Shown here piece by piece: positions 44,147-53,636 of a DNA stretch of 64,000 bases. The notes beneath the pieces are model-generated. The model made no database searches. It was given only the letters and a program-made list of their open reading frames with translations, and was not told the origin of the DNA. The translations under genes were made by a program, and so were the position numbers. Each line of letters starts with the position of its first letter. The first letter of the stretch is position 1. This stretch comes from Roseospira goensis (lineage in GTDB: Bacteria > Pseudomonadota > Alphaproteobacteria > Rhodospirillales > Rhodospirillaceae): the NCBI RefSeq assembly GCF_014197795.1, contig NZ_JACIGI010000018.1, positions 23,784 to 87,783 of the forward strand. Direction: 5' to 3'.

Positions 44147-45163
44147 CTACCCCGACGCCGACGCCAGCACCTCGGGTGCGCGGTGGCAGGCGGCGACGCG
44201 GTCGGGCGCGACCGGCGCCAGGGCGGGCGCCTCGGTGCGGCAGCGCGCCACCGCCCAGGGACAGCGCGCTCGGTAGACGCAGCCGCCACCGGCCTCGGCC
44301 GGCATCCCGGCTGGCGACGGCGGGGCGGCGGCGTGGTGACGCCGGGTGCGTCCTTCCCACGCCGCGGCGAGGCGCGGCACCGCCGCCTTCAACGCCGTGG
44401 TGTGCGGATGCGCCGGCCGCGCCAGCACATCGACCGTCGGCCCGGTCTCCACCGCATGGCCCTGCACCATCACCAGCACCCGCTCGGTGACGTGGCGCAC
44501 CACGTCGAGGTCGTGGCTGATGAACAGCAGCGCCAGCCCCCGCCGGGTCCGCAGGTCCAGGAACAGGTTCAGGACCTGAGCCTGCACCGACACGTCGAGG
44601 GCGGAGACCGGCTCGTCCGCGACCACCAGGTCCGGATCGGTGACCAGGGCGCGGGCGATGGCGATACGCTGGCGCTGACCGCCGGAGAACTGGTGCGGAT
44701 AGCGGTCGAGCGCGTCCGCCCCCAGCCCGACCGCCGCCAGCGCCGCCGTCACCCGTCGGCGACGGTCGGTGCGGGCCACCTCGGGGGCCAGGCCGGCCAG
44801 CGGCTCCGCCACCACCCGCGCCACCGGCCAGCGTGGATCGAGCGAGCCCATCGGGTCCTGGAACACCATCTGCACCCGACGCCGCAGCCGGCGCAGGTCC
44901 GCCTTGCCCAGCGCGTGCGGATCGACGCCGGCGATCCGCACCCGGCCGGCCTCGGGCCGTTCCAGGGCCGTCACCAGGCGGGCCAGGGTGGACTTGCCGC
45001 AGCCGCTTTCGCCCACGACGCCAAGGCTCTCCCCCGCGGCCAGGCTCAGCGAGACCCCGGCCACCGCCTGCCGCCGTGGGCGCGGCGCCAGGGGGTGCGG
45101 GCGGGGCAGGGGATAGGCGCGCGTGACCGCGTCCACCGCCAGCAGCGGCGCCGGCATCGTCAT
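44147..45163 (-). CDS. Peptide ABC transporter ATP-binding protein (DppF/OppF type)
   Basis: This 338-residue ATPase energises peptide import. It has Walker A GESGCGKST, MVFQDPMGSLDPRWPV at the Q-loop, signature SGGQRQRIAIARAL, Walker B LVVADEPVSALDVSVQ and the H-loop FISHDLDVVRHV. The C-terminal oligopeptide/dipeptide extension has cysteines in GGCVYRARCPWAVARCR, probably the [4Fe-4S]-type motif of this subfamily. ATG 45163 overlaps the upstream ATPase gene by four bases. It is last in a five-gene minus-strand operon. Confidence 0.95.
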   Translation of the reverse strand: MTMPAPLLAVDAVTRAYPLPRPHPLAPRPRRQAVAGVSLSLAAGESLGVVGESGCGKSTLARLVTALERPEAGRVRIAGVDPHALGKADLRRLRRRVQMVFQDPMGSLDPRWPVARVVAEPLAGLAPEVARTDRRRRVTAALAAVGLGADALDRYPHQFSGGQRQRIAIARALVTDPDLVVADEPVSALDVSVQAQVLNLFLDLRTRRGLALLFISHDLDVVRHVTERVLVMVQGHAVETGPTVDVLARPAHPHTTALKAAVPRLAAAWEGRTRRHHAAAPPSPAGMPAEAGGGCVYRARCPWAVARCRTEAPALAPVAPDRVAACHRAPEVLASASG

Positions 45164-46149
45164 GGCTGGCGCTCCGCCGGGGTGTCGTGCGGGTGGTGAC
45201 AGGCCACGCCATGGCCGTCCGTGTCGGCCGTGAGCGGCGGCCGCGTGGCGCACAGCCCATCGGCGCGCGGGCAGCGATCGGCGAAGGCGCAGCCCGGCGG
45301 CCGGGCGCCCGGGGGCGGCACGACGCCCGGGATGGCGGCGAGCGGATCGCCCGGCCGGCCGGCGCCGCGTGGCAGGGCGCCCATCAGGCCGCGGGTGTAC
45401 GGATGGCGGGGCCACGCCAGCACCCGCGCGGTGGGGCCGGTCTCCACCACCCGGCCGGCGTACATCACGGCCATCCGCTCGGCGGTCTCGGCGACCACCG
45501 CCAGGTCGTGGGCGATCATCAGCAGGGCCATGTCCGCGTCGGCCACCAGATCGGTGATCAGGTCCAGGATGCGGGCCTGCGTCGCCACGTCCAGGGCGGT
45601 GGTGGGCTCGTCGGCGATCAGCAGCGCCGGTCCGCAGGCCACGGCGATGGCGATGCCGACGCGCTGGCGCTGGCCGCCGGACAGTTCGTGCGGATACTGG
45701 TCGGGCGACACCCGCGACGGGTCGAGGCCGACCCGGTGCAGCACGGCGCGGGCATGGTCGCGGGCGGCCCGGCGCGACAGGCCCAGATGGCGGCGCGGCC
45801 CCTCGGCCACCTGGGCGCCGATGGTCTTGACCGGGTTGAGGGCGGTCATCGGTTCCTGGAACACCATGGCCAGACGCCGGCCGCGCAGCCGGCACAGGGT
45901 GCGTTCCGCGGTCGTCAGCAGATCCAGGCCGTCCAGGCGCACCCGGCCGTCGGCCCGCAGCCCCGCCGGCAGCAGCCCCATGACCGCCAGCGCGGTCAGC
46001 GACTTGCCGCAGCCGCTCTCGCCCACCAGCCCAAGGGATCCGCCCGCCGGCAGGGTCAGCGAGACGTCCTCCAGCAGCGCCACCGGCGCGGTGTTGCCCG
46101 GGCCGGCCGGCCGCTGCACCGACAGATCCTCGATCTCCAACAGCGCCAT
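45160..46149 (-). CDS. Peptide ABC transporter ATP-binding protein (DppD/OppD type)
   Basis: This 329-residue protein is the partner ATPase: GESGCGKSLTALAVMG Walker A, MVFQEPMTALNPVKTIG, SGGQRQRVGIAIAVA signature, LLIADEPTTALDVATQ Walker B and MIAHDLAVVAE. The C-terminal extension contains the cysteine pattern PPGCAFADRCPRADGLCAT of the oligopeptide ATPase family. It begins 3 bases after the permease stop and overlaps the next ATPase by 4 bases. The two ATPases probably act as a heterodimer. Confidence 0.95.
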   Translation of the reverse strand: MALLEIEDLSVQRPAGPGNTAPVALLEDVSLTLPAGGSLGLVGESGCGKSLTALAVMGLLPAGLRADGRVRLDGLDLLTTAERTLCRLRGRRLAMVFQEPMTALNPVKTIGAQVAEGPRRHLGLSRRAARDHARAVLHRVGLDPSRVSPDQYPHELSGGQRQRVGIAIAVACGPALLIADEPTTALDVATQARILDLITDLVADADMALLMIAHDLAVVAETAERMAVMYAGRVVETGPTARVLAWPRHPYTRGLMGALPRGAGRPGDPLAAIPGVVPPPGARPPGCAFADRCPRADGLCATRPPLTADTDGHGVACHHPHDTPAERQP

Positions 46150-46152
46150 GGC

Positions 46153-47019
46153 TCAGCCCCTGCGCGCGCCGGCCGGGCGGCGGTCGACACCCTGGGGGTC
46201 CAGGCGCGGATCCAGCCGGTCGCGCAGCCCGTCGCCCAGCAGGTTCAGGCCCAGCACGGTGACCACGATGGCCAGCCCGGGCAGGATCGCCAGGCGCGGC
46301 TCCAGGAACAGGAAGGTCTGGGCCTCGTTGAGCATCCGTCCCCAACTGACCTCCGGCGGCTGACTGCCGAGCCCGAGATAGCTCAGGCCGGCTTCGGCCA
46401 GGATGGCGAGGGCGAACTGGATGGTGGCCTGCACGATCAGCGTGCCGGCGATGTTGGGCAGCACGTGGTCGAGCGAGATACGGGCGCGGCCGCGCCCGGC
46501 CAGACGGGCGGCCAGGACGAAGGGGCGCTTCCAGACCGCCAGGGCGGCGCCGCGGGTGACGCGGGCGAAGACGGGGACGTTGAACAGGCCGATGGCGAGG
46601 ATGGCGTTGATCGCGCCGGGGCCGAGCAGGGCGGTGATGAGGACGGCGGTCAGCAGGGCCGGGAAGGCGAAGGCCAGGTCGTTCAGGCGCATCACCGCCT
46701 CGTCCAGCCAACCGCGCCGCGCGGCGGCCAGCAGGCCCAGGGGCACCCCCAGGCCGGCGCCCAGGCCGACCGCGACCAGCGAGACGGCGATGGAGACCCG
46801 CGCCCCGGCCATGAGCTGCGACAGGGTGTCGCGGCCGAAGTGGTCGGTGCCCAGGGGATGCGCAAGGGACGGTCCGGCCAGCTTGTTCGCCACGTCCATG
46901 GCGGCCGGGTCGTGCGGGGTCCAGACCAGGGAGACCAGGGCCACCACGACGACCGCGCCGGTGGTCGCGGCACCCACACGGCCGGCGGTGCCCAGGGTGC
47001 GGACGCGCCGCTCAGCCAT
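46153..47019 (-). CDS. Peptide ABC transporter permease (DppC type)
   Basis: The 288-residue inner-membrane permease has about six membrane helices, the N-terminal DppC-type domain with LAHPLGTDHFGRDTLSQLMAG split, and the EAA-type loop near EAGLSYLGLGSQPPEVSWG, characteristic of DppC/OppC. It overlaps dppB-like by 8 bases. Confidence 0.94.
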   Translation of the reverse strand: MAERRVRTLGTAGRVGAATTGAVVVVALVSLVWTPHDPAAMDVANKLAGPSLAHPLGTDHFGRDTLSQLMAGARVSIAVSLVAVGLGAGLGVPLGLLAAARRGWLDEAVMRLNDLAFAFPALLTAVLITALLGPGAINAILAIGLFNVPVFARVTRGAALAVWKRPFVLAARLAGRGRARISLDHVLPNIAGTLIVQATIQFALAILAEAGLSYLGLGSQPPEVSWGRMLNEAQTFLFLEPRLAILPGLAIVVTVLGLNLLGDGLRDRLDPRLDPQGVDRRPAGARRG

Positions 47020-47977
47020 CGGTGGCGCTCCCGCCGCGCAGCCGCAGGCGCGGATCCAGGGCGGCGTAGGACAGGTCGACCAGGAAGTTGACCACCCCCA
47101 CCGTGGCCGCCAGCAGCACCACCAGGTCGCGCACCACCACCAGGTCGCGCTGGCTGACGGCCTGGAAGATCAGGCGGCCGACCCCGGGCAGGTTGAAGAC
47201 GTTCTCGATGATGATGGTGCCCGCCAGCAGGAAGGAGAACTGTAGCCCCAGGATGGTGACCACCGGGATCAGGGCGTTGCGGAGGCCGTGCGCCCACAGC
47301 GCCTCGGTCTTGCTCAGGCCCTTGGCGCGGGCGGTCCGCATATAGTCCTCGCCCAGGACCTCCAGCACCGCCGAGCGTGTCACCCGCGCCAGGATCGCCG
47401 CCTGCGGCAGCGCCAGCGCCAGCGCCGGCAGCAGCAGCGCCGCCAGCGCCGGCCCGGGACCGGCCTCCCAGCCCGGGAAGCCGCCGGCCGGCAGCCAGCG
47501 CAGGGTGACCGCGAACAGCAGCACCAGCAGGATCCCGAGCCAGAAGTTGGGCACCGCGACCCCGAGTTGACTGACCCCCATCACGGCCGCGTCGGTGGGG
47601 CGGCCGCGGCGGGCCGCCGCGACCACGCCCAGCGGGATGCCGAGGGCCACGGCAAGCCCCAGCGACAGCACCGCCAGCGGGCCGCTGACCAGCAGCCGCG
47701 GCGCCAGCAACGTGTCCACCGGCACGCCGTAGGTCAGGCTGGTGGCGAACTCGCCGCGCAGCAGGCCACCGACCCAGGTCAGGTAGCGCCAGGCCACCGG
47801 TTCGGTCAGGCCCATGCTCTCGCGCAGCGCCGCCAGGGTATCGGGGCGCGCGTTGACCCCCAGCACCAGCAGCGCCGGGTCGCCGGGCAGCACCTCCAGC
47901 ACCGCGAACACCAGCAGCGATGCCGCCACCAGCGTCAGGGCCAGGGCCACCATCCGCTTGGCGAGGACCCACGCCAT
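47012..47977 (-). CDS. Peptide ABC transporter permease (DppB type)
   Basis: The 321-residue permease begins with a first membrane helix (LALTLVAASLLVFAVLEVLP) and has the DppB/OppB family segments DYMRTARAKGLSKTEALW (EAA loop contacting the ATPase) and FLLAGTIIIENVFNLPGVGR. It forms the membrane channel with the DppC-type partner and lies 32 bases after the binding-protein gene. Confidence 0.94.
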   Translation of the reverse strand: MAWVLAKRMVALALTLVAASLLVFAVLEVLPGDPALLVLGVNARPDTLAALRESMGLTEPVAWRYLTWVGGLLRGEFATSLTYGVPVDTLLAPRLLVSGPLAVLSLGLAVALGIPLGVVAAARRGRPTDAAVMGVSQLGVAVPNFWLGILLVLLFAVTLRWLPAGGFPGWEAGPGPALAALLLPALALALPQAAILARVTRSAVLEVLGEDYMRTARAKGLSKTEALWAHGLRNALIPVVTILGLQFSFLLAGTIIIENVFNLPGVGRLIFQAVSQRDLVVVRDLVVLLAATVGVVNFLVDLSYAALDPRLRLRGGSATDG

Positions 47978-48009
47978 GGACCCGGCCGGTCAGGTTGCCG
48001 CGCCGGCCG

Positions 48010-49527
48010 TCACGGCTGCCACGAGACACCGGTGAGGTCGTTGGCCTGCACCGGGCTGTCGCGCCACAGGCCGGACAGGCGGGCATCCCAGACCCCAAGC
48101 TTGGCGAGCTGGAACAGGAAGCCGTTCACGGCGTCCTCGGCCAGGATGGTCTGGGCCTGGCGGTACAGGTCGGCCCGCGCGGCGGTGTCCCGGGTGCTTT
48201 GAAGGGTTGCCATGAGGGCGTCGAAGGCGGGATTGTCGTAGCCGAAGTAGTAGTCGTCGCGCGCGTAGATGTCGATGTCGAGCGGCTCGGTATGGGCCAC
48301 GATGGTCATGTCGAAGTCGTGGCCCCGGAACGCCTGGTCCAACCACTGCGCCCACTCCACCGGGATGATCTCGACCGCGACACCGACCGCGCCGAGCTGG
48401 GCCGCGATCAGCTCGCCGCTCCGGCGGGCATACGACGGCGGCGGCAGATGCAGCGTCAGCCGGAGGTCGCCCGGGGCGATCCCGGCCTCCGCCAGCAGGG
48501 CGCGGGCGCGCTCGGGATCGTGGGGCGACCGGTCCGTGAGGTCGACGTACGCCGGGTGGTGGGGGGCGAAGTGGCTGCCGATGGGCGTGCCGTAGCCGAA
48601 CATGGCGCCGTCGATCAGGGTGTTCCGGTCGATGGCGTGACCGATGGCGCGCCGCACCCGGGGGTCGTCCAGGGGCGGGCGGCGGTGGTTCAGCGCCAGG
48701 ATGGTCTCGCCCTCGGTGGTGCCGACCACGACGGCGAAGCGCGCGTCCTCTTCCAGGATCGCCAGCCCTTCCGGGGCAGGGAAGTTCGCGTAGGCATCCA
48801 CGTCCCCGGCCAACATGGCGGCCAGCGCCGCCGCCGGATCGGGAATGAACCGGAAGGTGGCGGCGCTCAGCGCCGGGGCCGGCCCCCAGAAGTCCGGGAA
48901 GGCTTCCAGCTCGACACGGTCGCCCTGGACCCAGCGCACGAAGCGGAACGGCCCGGTGCCGATGGGCCGGGTCTTGTTGGTGTCGGCGGACTCCAGCCCG
49001 ACCATGACGGCATCGCCCCAGCCGAGGTTATAGAGCAGACGCCCCTCAGGCCGGGACAGGCCCACGACCAGGGTATAGCCGTCGAGGGCGGCCACGCTGT
49101 CGATGGCCGCGAACAGGCCCTTTTGCGCATTGACACTGTCGTCGGCCAGGGCGCGTTGCAGGCTGAACACGGCATCGTCGGCGGTGAACGCGGTGCCGTC
49201 GTGGAAGGTGACGTCGCGGCGCAGGTGGAAGGTGTAGGTCAGGCCGTCGTCGCTGATCTCCCAGCGCTCGGCGAGTGCCGGCTGCACGCTGCCGTCGGGC
49301 CCGATGCGCGTCAGCCCCTCGAACACGTTGGCGTAGACGACCTCGTCGATGGCGGCGGCGGCACCGGCGGTGGGATCCAGGTGCGGCGGCTCCAGCACCA
49401 TGCCCATGACCAGCGTGTCCGGAGGACCTGCGGTCGCGGGTCCCGGCAGCGCGGTGAGGGCGGCGACGGCCAGGGCCGCCAGCGCGGTGGCGGCACGCCG
49501 GCGGGCGCGCGGCAACGGCAGGACCAT
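48010..49527 (-). CDS. Peptide-binding protein of ABC transporter (SBP family 5)
   Basis: The 505-residue periplasmic binding protein has a signal peptide (RARRRAATALAALAVAALTA, cleavage after GPATA) and the family 5 segments VMGMVLEPPHLDPTAGA, RWEISDDGLTYTFHLRRDV and FHDGTAFTADDAVFSL. It captures di- or oligopeptides, or possibly another family 5 ligand such as nickel or glutathione; the neighbouring aminopeptidase supports peptides. It starts the five-gene operon with GGGAGGAG before the ATG. No lipobox cysteine is seen, so it is probably soluble. Confidence 0.94.
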   Translation of the reverse strand: MVLPLPRARRRAATALAALAVAALTALPGPATAGPPDTLVMGMVLEPPHLDPTAGAAAAIDEVVYANVFEGLTRIGPDGSVQPALAERWEISDDGLTYTFHLRRDVTFHDGTAFTADDAVFSLQRALADDSVNAQKGLFAAIDSVAALDGYTLVVGLSRPEGRLLYNLGWGDAVMVGLESADTNKTRPIGTGPFRFVRWVQGDRVELEAFPDFWGPAPALSAATFRFIPDPAAALAAMLAGDVDAYANFPAPEGLAILEEDARFAVVVGTTEGETILALNHRRPPLDDPRVRRAIGHAIDRNTLIDGAMFGYGTPIGSHFAPHHPAYVDLTDRSPHDPERARALLAEAGIAPGDLRLTLHLPPPSYARRSGELIAAQLGAVGVAVEIIPVEWAQWLDQAFRGHDFDMTIVAHTEPLDIDIYARDDYYFGYDNPAFDALMATLQSTRDTAARADLYRQAQTILAEDAVNGFLFQLAKLGVWDARLSGLWRDSPVQANDLTGVSWQP

Positions 49528-49606
49528 GGGACTCCTCCCTGGGGCGATCTATATCTATGGGGTGCGGGGCGGGGCCGCGCGGCGCGACTCTAGGGGGGGC
49601 GTGGCG

Positions 49607-50707
49607 CTACGGCAAGCCAAAGCGGGTACGGTAGTCGAGGGTGTCGCCGGTCGCGCGGGCCTCGTAGACACCGCGTGCGACGGCCCGGGCCACACAGTCG
49701 GCGGCGACCATCCCGCAGCGGGCCACGGTGCCGAGTGGATCGGCACCGAGCGCGACCCGACCCGTGGCCAGGGCGAACACCGTGTCACCGTCGAGCGGTG
49801 AATGCACCGGCCGCAGGGCGCGCGCAAGGCCGTCCTGGGCCATGATCGCGACCCGGCCCGCCTGCGCCTTGGTCAGGGCAAGGTCGGTTGCGACGGCGAC
49901 CAAGGTCGTGTTGGCCCGCGGCGGCACCGCGAACGACCAGTCCGTCGGGCCGGGCGGCGGGGCGTCCGGGGCCGGACGGGCCAGGGGCCCCAGTTCGTCG
50001 TCCACCGCCCAGGGCCAGGCCCAGAACGCCGGAGTCTCGCCGATGGTGGCGCTGCCGAGGCTGTTGACGGCCGCCAGGGCGCCCACGGTAAAGAACGCGT
50101 CGTCCGTGCCGGGGGTGGTGCCGGGAGTGGCCGGCACCCTCAGCGACGCGCTGCCGAGCCCACCCTTGAGCGATCCGGCTCGGGCGCCGGTGCCGGCGCC
50201 GACCGTGCCGAGGGCCGGCGCCAGCCCCCCGTCAGCGGCCGCCGCGGCGGCGGCGGCACGGCCGAGGGCACGGTAGGGCGGGGCCTCGCCCCAGGCCTTG
50301 TCCCCGCCATTGAGGAGGTCGAACAGGACGGCCGCCGGGACGATGGGAACCACGGCATCGCCGACCGGGAAGCCGATGCCACGGGCGGCCAGCCACCCGA
50401 CCACGCCGGCCGCGCTGTCCAGGCCGAAGGCGGAGCCGCCCGACAACACCAGGGCATGAATCGTCTCGACCGTGTTGACCGGGTCCAACAGGTCGGTCTC
50501 GCGGGTGCCGGGACCGCCGCCGCGCTGGTCGACCGCGGCCACCGCCGGGGCGTCCGGCAGCAGGACGGTGACGCCGGTGCGGGCCGCGGCGTCGTGGGCG
50601 TGTCCGACCCGCAGGCCGGGCACGTCGGTGATCAGGTTGCGCGGTCCGGGCCGCACGGTCCGGAGGCCGCGGTGTGAGCCGTCGCTGTGGGAGCGGGACG
50701 TGAGCAT
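49607..50707 (-). CDS. P1-family (S58/DmpA-NylC type) aminopeptidase
   Basis: The 366-residue protein belongs to the self-cleaving N-terminal nucleophile group that includes DmpA L-aminopeptidase/D-esterase and NylC. The diagnostic segments are NLITDVPGLRVGHA, LSGGSAFGLDSAAGV, the GAGTGARAGSLKGG loop and NTTLVAVATDLALTK; the break between N266 and T267 would expose Thr as nucleophile, matching the NylC position. It lies 79 bases upstream of the peptide importer on the same strand, so it may release amino acids from imported peptides. The substrate is not known. No signal peptide. Confidence 0.9.
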   Translation of the reverse strand: MLTSRSHSDGSHRGLRTVRPGPRNLITDVPGLRVGHAHDAAARTGVTVLLPDAPAVAAVDQRGGGPGTRETDLLDPVNTVETIHALVLSGGSAFGLDSAAGVVGWLAARGIGFPVGDAVVPIVPAAVLFDLLNGGDKAWGEAPPYRALGRAAAAAAAADGGLAPALGTVGAGTGARAGSLKGGLGSASLRVPATPGTTPGTDDAFFTVGALAAVNSLGSATIGETPAFWAWPWAVDDELGPLARPAPDAPPPGPTDWSFAVPPRANTTLVAVATDLALTKAQAGRVAIMAQDGLARALRPVHSPLDGDTVFALATGRVALGADPLGTVARCGMVAADCVARAVARGVYEARATGDTLDYRTRFGLP

Positions 50708-51651
50708 GGGGCGGGATCTCTTCTGGGGTAGCGGGAGCGGGCGCCGTCAAGGCCATCTGACATGGCACCCGGACATGGCACCAATGTCCGCGGGTCTCGG
50801 ATGGTGGCAAGCGCCGGTGCGGTGGCGGCGGCGGGACCCGGACAAGGCCCGCCCGCTTGGCCTTCCTAAAAGTGTCGCGGCCGCGCGGCAAAGCCATGAG
50901 TGACTTCGGCTCAACAATGGTGTACTTTTTTGCTGTTATAACCCTGAATAAGGGTTTTCGCCGACATGGGCTGTCGGGCATCGGTGGCCTGCCCCCGGCA
51001 TGGGGGCGATCCCAGGGGGCATGCGGCGAAGTGTAGGCGCGATGACGGTCGGAATGACACGCGGAATGCGTCGATTGTGGCTGGGGGCCATGGAAAGGCC
51101 GGACAGGCGGCACGCCTGCCATGCGCGTCGGGTGCGCCCGCTGTTCGGGCAGACCGCGCCGGATCCGAAGCGAAAGGCGCGGCCCCTGGGGGGTTGCTGG
51201 GGGTGCGCGGCTTCCGGAGAGGGATGCCGCAGCACGCGCAGGGCGGAGCCCGCCCTGTTCGCGGGTGCGATGAAAAGTTGGCATGCGGTGTGCTGCTCAG
51301 GCAGTCAGGACGGGGCCACCGCCGGCCCAACGACCGGATCGCCCGGCCGTCCAGCCGCGAGAGCGGGTCGCTCCGCGGATCGGCAATACCGGTTCGGCGT
51401 TCAGAAGTGGAGCGCCATGAAATGCAAGGAGATGCGGAACAACCGGCTGACTATCCGATCCGAGCCATCGAGGGCTAAACCGCAGGTGTTGCCAATGCGC
51501 CCTCAAATCAAATGTTACGGTGTCTCGGGACATCGTGGTGAATTTTTGCCTTGCGACCGTGGGTCGTAATCGGCTTTAAATGGTGGCGGGTATCCAGACC
51601 ACGATTGGTATGGCATGCCACCGGAACCCCAAGAAAAGGGACTGACAAGTC
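50708..51651. other. Long intergenic region, peptidase / XRE regulator
   Basis: No convincing gene was found in these 944 bases; open frames on both strands lack family features or ribosome-binding sites. There is an AT-rich patch at 50920-50960 with a short hairpin AACCCT-GAATA-AGGGTT (50940-50956). A promoter candidate TTGCGA (51551) - 18 bases - TTTAAA (51575) precedes the XRE gene. The rest shows no clear repeat or palindrome. Confidence 0.5.
51551..51580 (+). promoter_or_regulatory. Candidate promoter of the XRE regulator gene
   Basis: TTGCGA at 51551-51556 and TTTAAA at 51575-51580 with an 18-base spacer lie about 70 bases before the ATG at 51652. Confidence 0.35.
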
Positions 51652-52125
51652 ATGATGGTTTCCGAAGAGGTGCGCGAGGGTCGTCGGCGTCGTGCGGCGT
51701 CGATTGATGGACCCGATCCGATTGACATCCATGTCGGACAGCGCATGCGCCTGCGTCGCACGATGCTGGGCAAGAGCCAGGACCAGATGGCCCGCGCCCT
51801 GGGCGTCAGCTTTCAGCAGGTCCAGAAGTACGAGCGCGGCACCAACCGCATCAGCGCCAGCCGTCTGTTCGACGTCTCGCGGTTCCTGAACGTTCCGGTC
51901 AGCTACTTCTTCGAGGACCTGACCAAGGACGCGGTCGCCGCCCGTGACGAAGAGGTGAAGGTCCACTTCACCGAGGACGACCTGGACATCGGTGACGACG
52001 ACGATCCGATGAAGCGGACGGAATCGCTGGAGCTGGTCCAGACCTACTGGCGGCTGCCGACCGAGGTGGTGCGGGCCCGGGTCCTGGAGATGCTCAAGAG
52101 CCTCGTGCGCAGCACGCCCGAGTGA
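51652..52125 (+). CDS. XRE-family helix-turn-helix transcriptional regulator
   Basis: The 157-residue protein has a lambda-repressor-type DNA-binding domain: IDIHVGQRMRLRRTMLGKSQ, then MARALGVSFQQVQKYERG as helix-turn-helix, and NRISASRLFDVSRFLNVPVS. This N-terminus is very widely conserved in alphaproteobacteria, often as a stand-alone regulator. The C-terminal half is acidic (DDLDIGDDDDPMKR) and ends with a helical LVQTYWRLPTEVVRARVLEM segment that may dimerise. The target is unknown. The start is MMVSEEVREG; either of two adjacent ATGs could be used. Confidence 0.88.
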   Translation: MMVSEEVREGRRRRAASIDGPDPIDIHVGQRMRLRRTMLGKSQDQMARALGVSFQQVQKYERGTNRISASRLFDVSRFLNVPVSYFFEDLTKDAVAARDEEVKVHFTEDDLDIGDDDDPMKRTESLELVQTYWRLPTEVVRARVLEMLKSLVRSTPE

Positions 52126-52434
52126 CCGGGGTTCGGCATGTCTCGTCAGGGATGTGCCGGCGCACCCGCGCGGGCGGCCCGGCGCGGCCCTGGACGGCCC
52201 CAGGATCGGACGACCTGAGGGCGACAGTGGGCACCGTCTCCGGGATGGCATGAGCGGCCTGCCCCGAACGCCGATCGCGCCCGGTAACGATCCGTTGGCG
52301 CGAGTCGGTGTGGCGCGATCCGCGGGTGCGGTGTGGCGCCCGGGGCCGGCAGGCCGCCCGCCGGAGTGCGGTGCGCGCGACCACGGCCGGCCACATCCCG
52401 CGCCGGCATGGCGGGGGTGCCGCGGGGTGCAGCG

Positions 52435-52463
52435 TTGACACGCCCTGAGGGCGCCAGTATACA
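52435..52463 (+). promoter_or_regulatory. rpmH operon promoter
   Basis: A perfect TTGACA (52435-52440), a 17-base spacer and TATACA (52458-52463) form the best housekeeping-type promoter in the window, 46 bases before the rpmH GTG. The remaining spacer from 52126 has no other feature. Confidence 0.85.
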
Positions 52464-52508
52464 CCCCGCTCTCATGCCAAACCCGCCTTTGCAGCCGGAG
52501 TCGTGACC

Positions 52509-52643
52509 GTGAAACGTCCCTATCAGCCCAGCAAACTCGTCCGCAAGCGCCGCCACGGCTTCCGCAGCCGCAGCGCCACCGTGGGGGGGCGCCGCGTGCT
52601 CGCCAACCGCCGGTCCAAGGGCCGCAAGCGCCTGTCGGCGTAG
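52509..52643 (+). CDS. rpmH: 50S ribosomal protein L34
   Basis: L34 is a very small, highly basic protein of the large ribosomal subunit. The 44-residue sequence begins [20 protein letters not shown] and ends [11 protein letters not shown], essentially the family consensus. The GTG at 52509 is chosen because it gives the canonical MKR start; a GTG at 52503 would add Met-Thr, and GGAG lies 8 bases before 52509. It starts the conserved rpmH-rnpA-yidD-yidC block. Confidence 0.97.
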   Translation: MKRPYQPSKLVRKRRHGFRSRSATVGGRRVLANRRSKGRKRLSA

Positions 52644-52709
52644 GCCGACCGCGTTCCGGGGGCCGCCACCGTCGCCTATCCGGGGGCGGGCCGCCGTGGA
52701 CCGCGCGCC

Positions 52710-53186
52710 ATGACCGCAGCCGAGCGTCCAGACCTCCCGAGCCCCGAGACGGCGCCGCCGCCTCCCGTCGAGCGCCTGAAGCGCCGCGGCGACTTCCTTC
52801 GCGTGGCCGGCGCCCGGATCAAGTGGGTGACGCCCGGCTTCATCCTCCAGGCCGCCCCCAATCCGTCCGCCCGTCGCGTTCCCGGTGGGGCGGGCGCGCT
52901 GCGGCCACGCCTGGGTTTCACCGTCAGCCGTAAGGTCGGCAATGCCGTGGTGCGGAACCGCGCCCGCCGGCGCCTGCGCGCCGCGGCCGATCAGGTGTTC
53001 CCGCTGGCCGCCCGGCCGGGTTGGGACTACGTCCTGATCGGACGCCAGGAGACCAACGCGCAGGCGTTCTCAACCCTTCTCGACGACATGCGAAAGGCGC
53101 TCGGCCGGCTGCCGACGTCGCCCGCGCGCAAGGGCGGGGGGGGCGATCGCGCGGGCCGGGGCCGGCGAGGCCGCGGCCGGTCATGA
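52710..53186 (+). CDS. rnpA: Ribonuclease P protein component
   Basis: RnpA is the basic protein subunit of RNase P, which trims tRNA 5' leaders together with the catalytic RNA. The 158-residue protein has [33 protein letters not shown] with the RNR motif, and a long Gly/Arg-rich C-terminal tail. Both ends are extended relative to the 115-120-residue norm; the start could be later, but ATG 52710 is the only nearby good codon before VERLKRR. It overlaps yidD by four bases. Confidence 0.95.
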   Translation: MTAAERPDLPSPETAPPPPVERLKRRGDFLRVAGARIKWVTPGFILQAAPNPSARRVPGGAGALRPRLGFTVSRKVGNAVVRNRARRRLRAAADQVFPLAARPGWDYVLIGRQETNAQAFSTLLDDMRKALGRLPTSPARKGGGGDRAGRGRRGRGRS

Positions 53187-53542
53187 GCGGGCTCGGCCGC
53201 AGGCTCCGGCATCTGCCGCGTCATCTCGTGCGGGGCCTGATTCGCCTCTATCAGTTGGTCCTGTCGCCCCTTCTGGGGCCGAGTTGTCGGTTCACCCCGA
53301 CGTGCTCGGCCTATGCCATGGAGGCGGTGCAGCACCACGGCGTGCTGGCCGGTGGCTGGCTCGCCGTGAAACGGATTCTTCGTTGCCATCCGTGGGGCGG
53401 CATGGGATACGATCCCGTCCCTCCGCCACGGACCGCCGGCCCTCGGCCCGACTCCGGGCACGGGGCCGAGGCCGCGTCGTCTGCGCGCTCGGCCGACGCG
53501 GGCGGGCACCGGGACGCCGGTCCGGATCCGGGGTCCCGTTGA
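53183..53542 (+). CDS. yidD: Membrane protein insertion efficiency factor YidD
   Basis: YidD is a small membrane-associated protein that helps YidC-dependent insertion. The 119-residue protein has the family core [35 protein letters not shown] and [16 protein letters not shown] with three conserved cysteines. About 40 additional C-terminal residues are low-complexity Ala/Gly/Asp-rich. The start at ATGA 53183 overlaps the rnpA stop. Confidence 0.95.
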   Translation: MSGLGRRLRHLPRHLVRGLIRLYQLVLSPLLGPSCRFTPTCSAYAMEAVQHHGVLAGGWLAVKRILRCHPWGGMGYDPVPPPRTAGPRPDSGHGAEAASSARSADAGGHRDAGPDPGSR

Positions 53543-53636
53543 GCGCCCGATCTCCCTGGCCGAGGCTGCTGTCGCAGACGCTTTTTCGCCCCGGCCGCCG
53601 GATGGCGGGCCGGGTTCCCTGACGGACAAAGGACTC

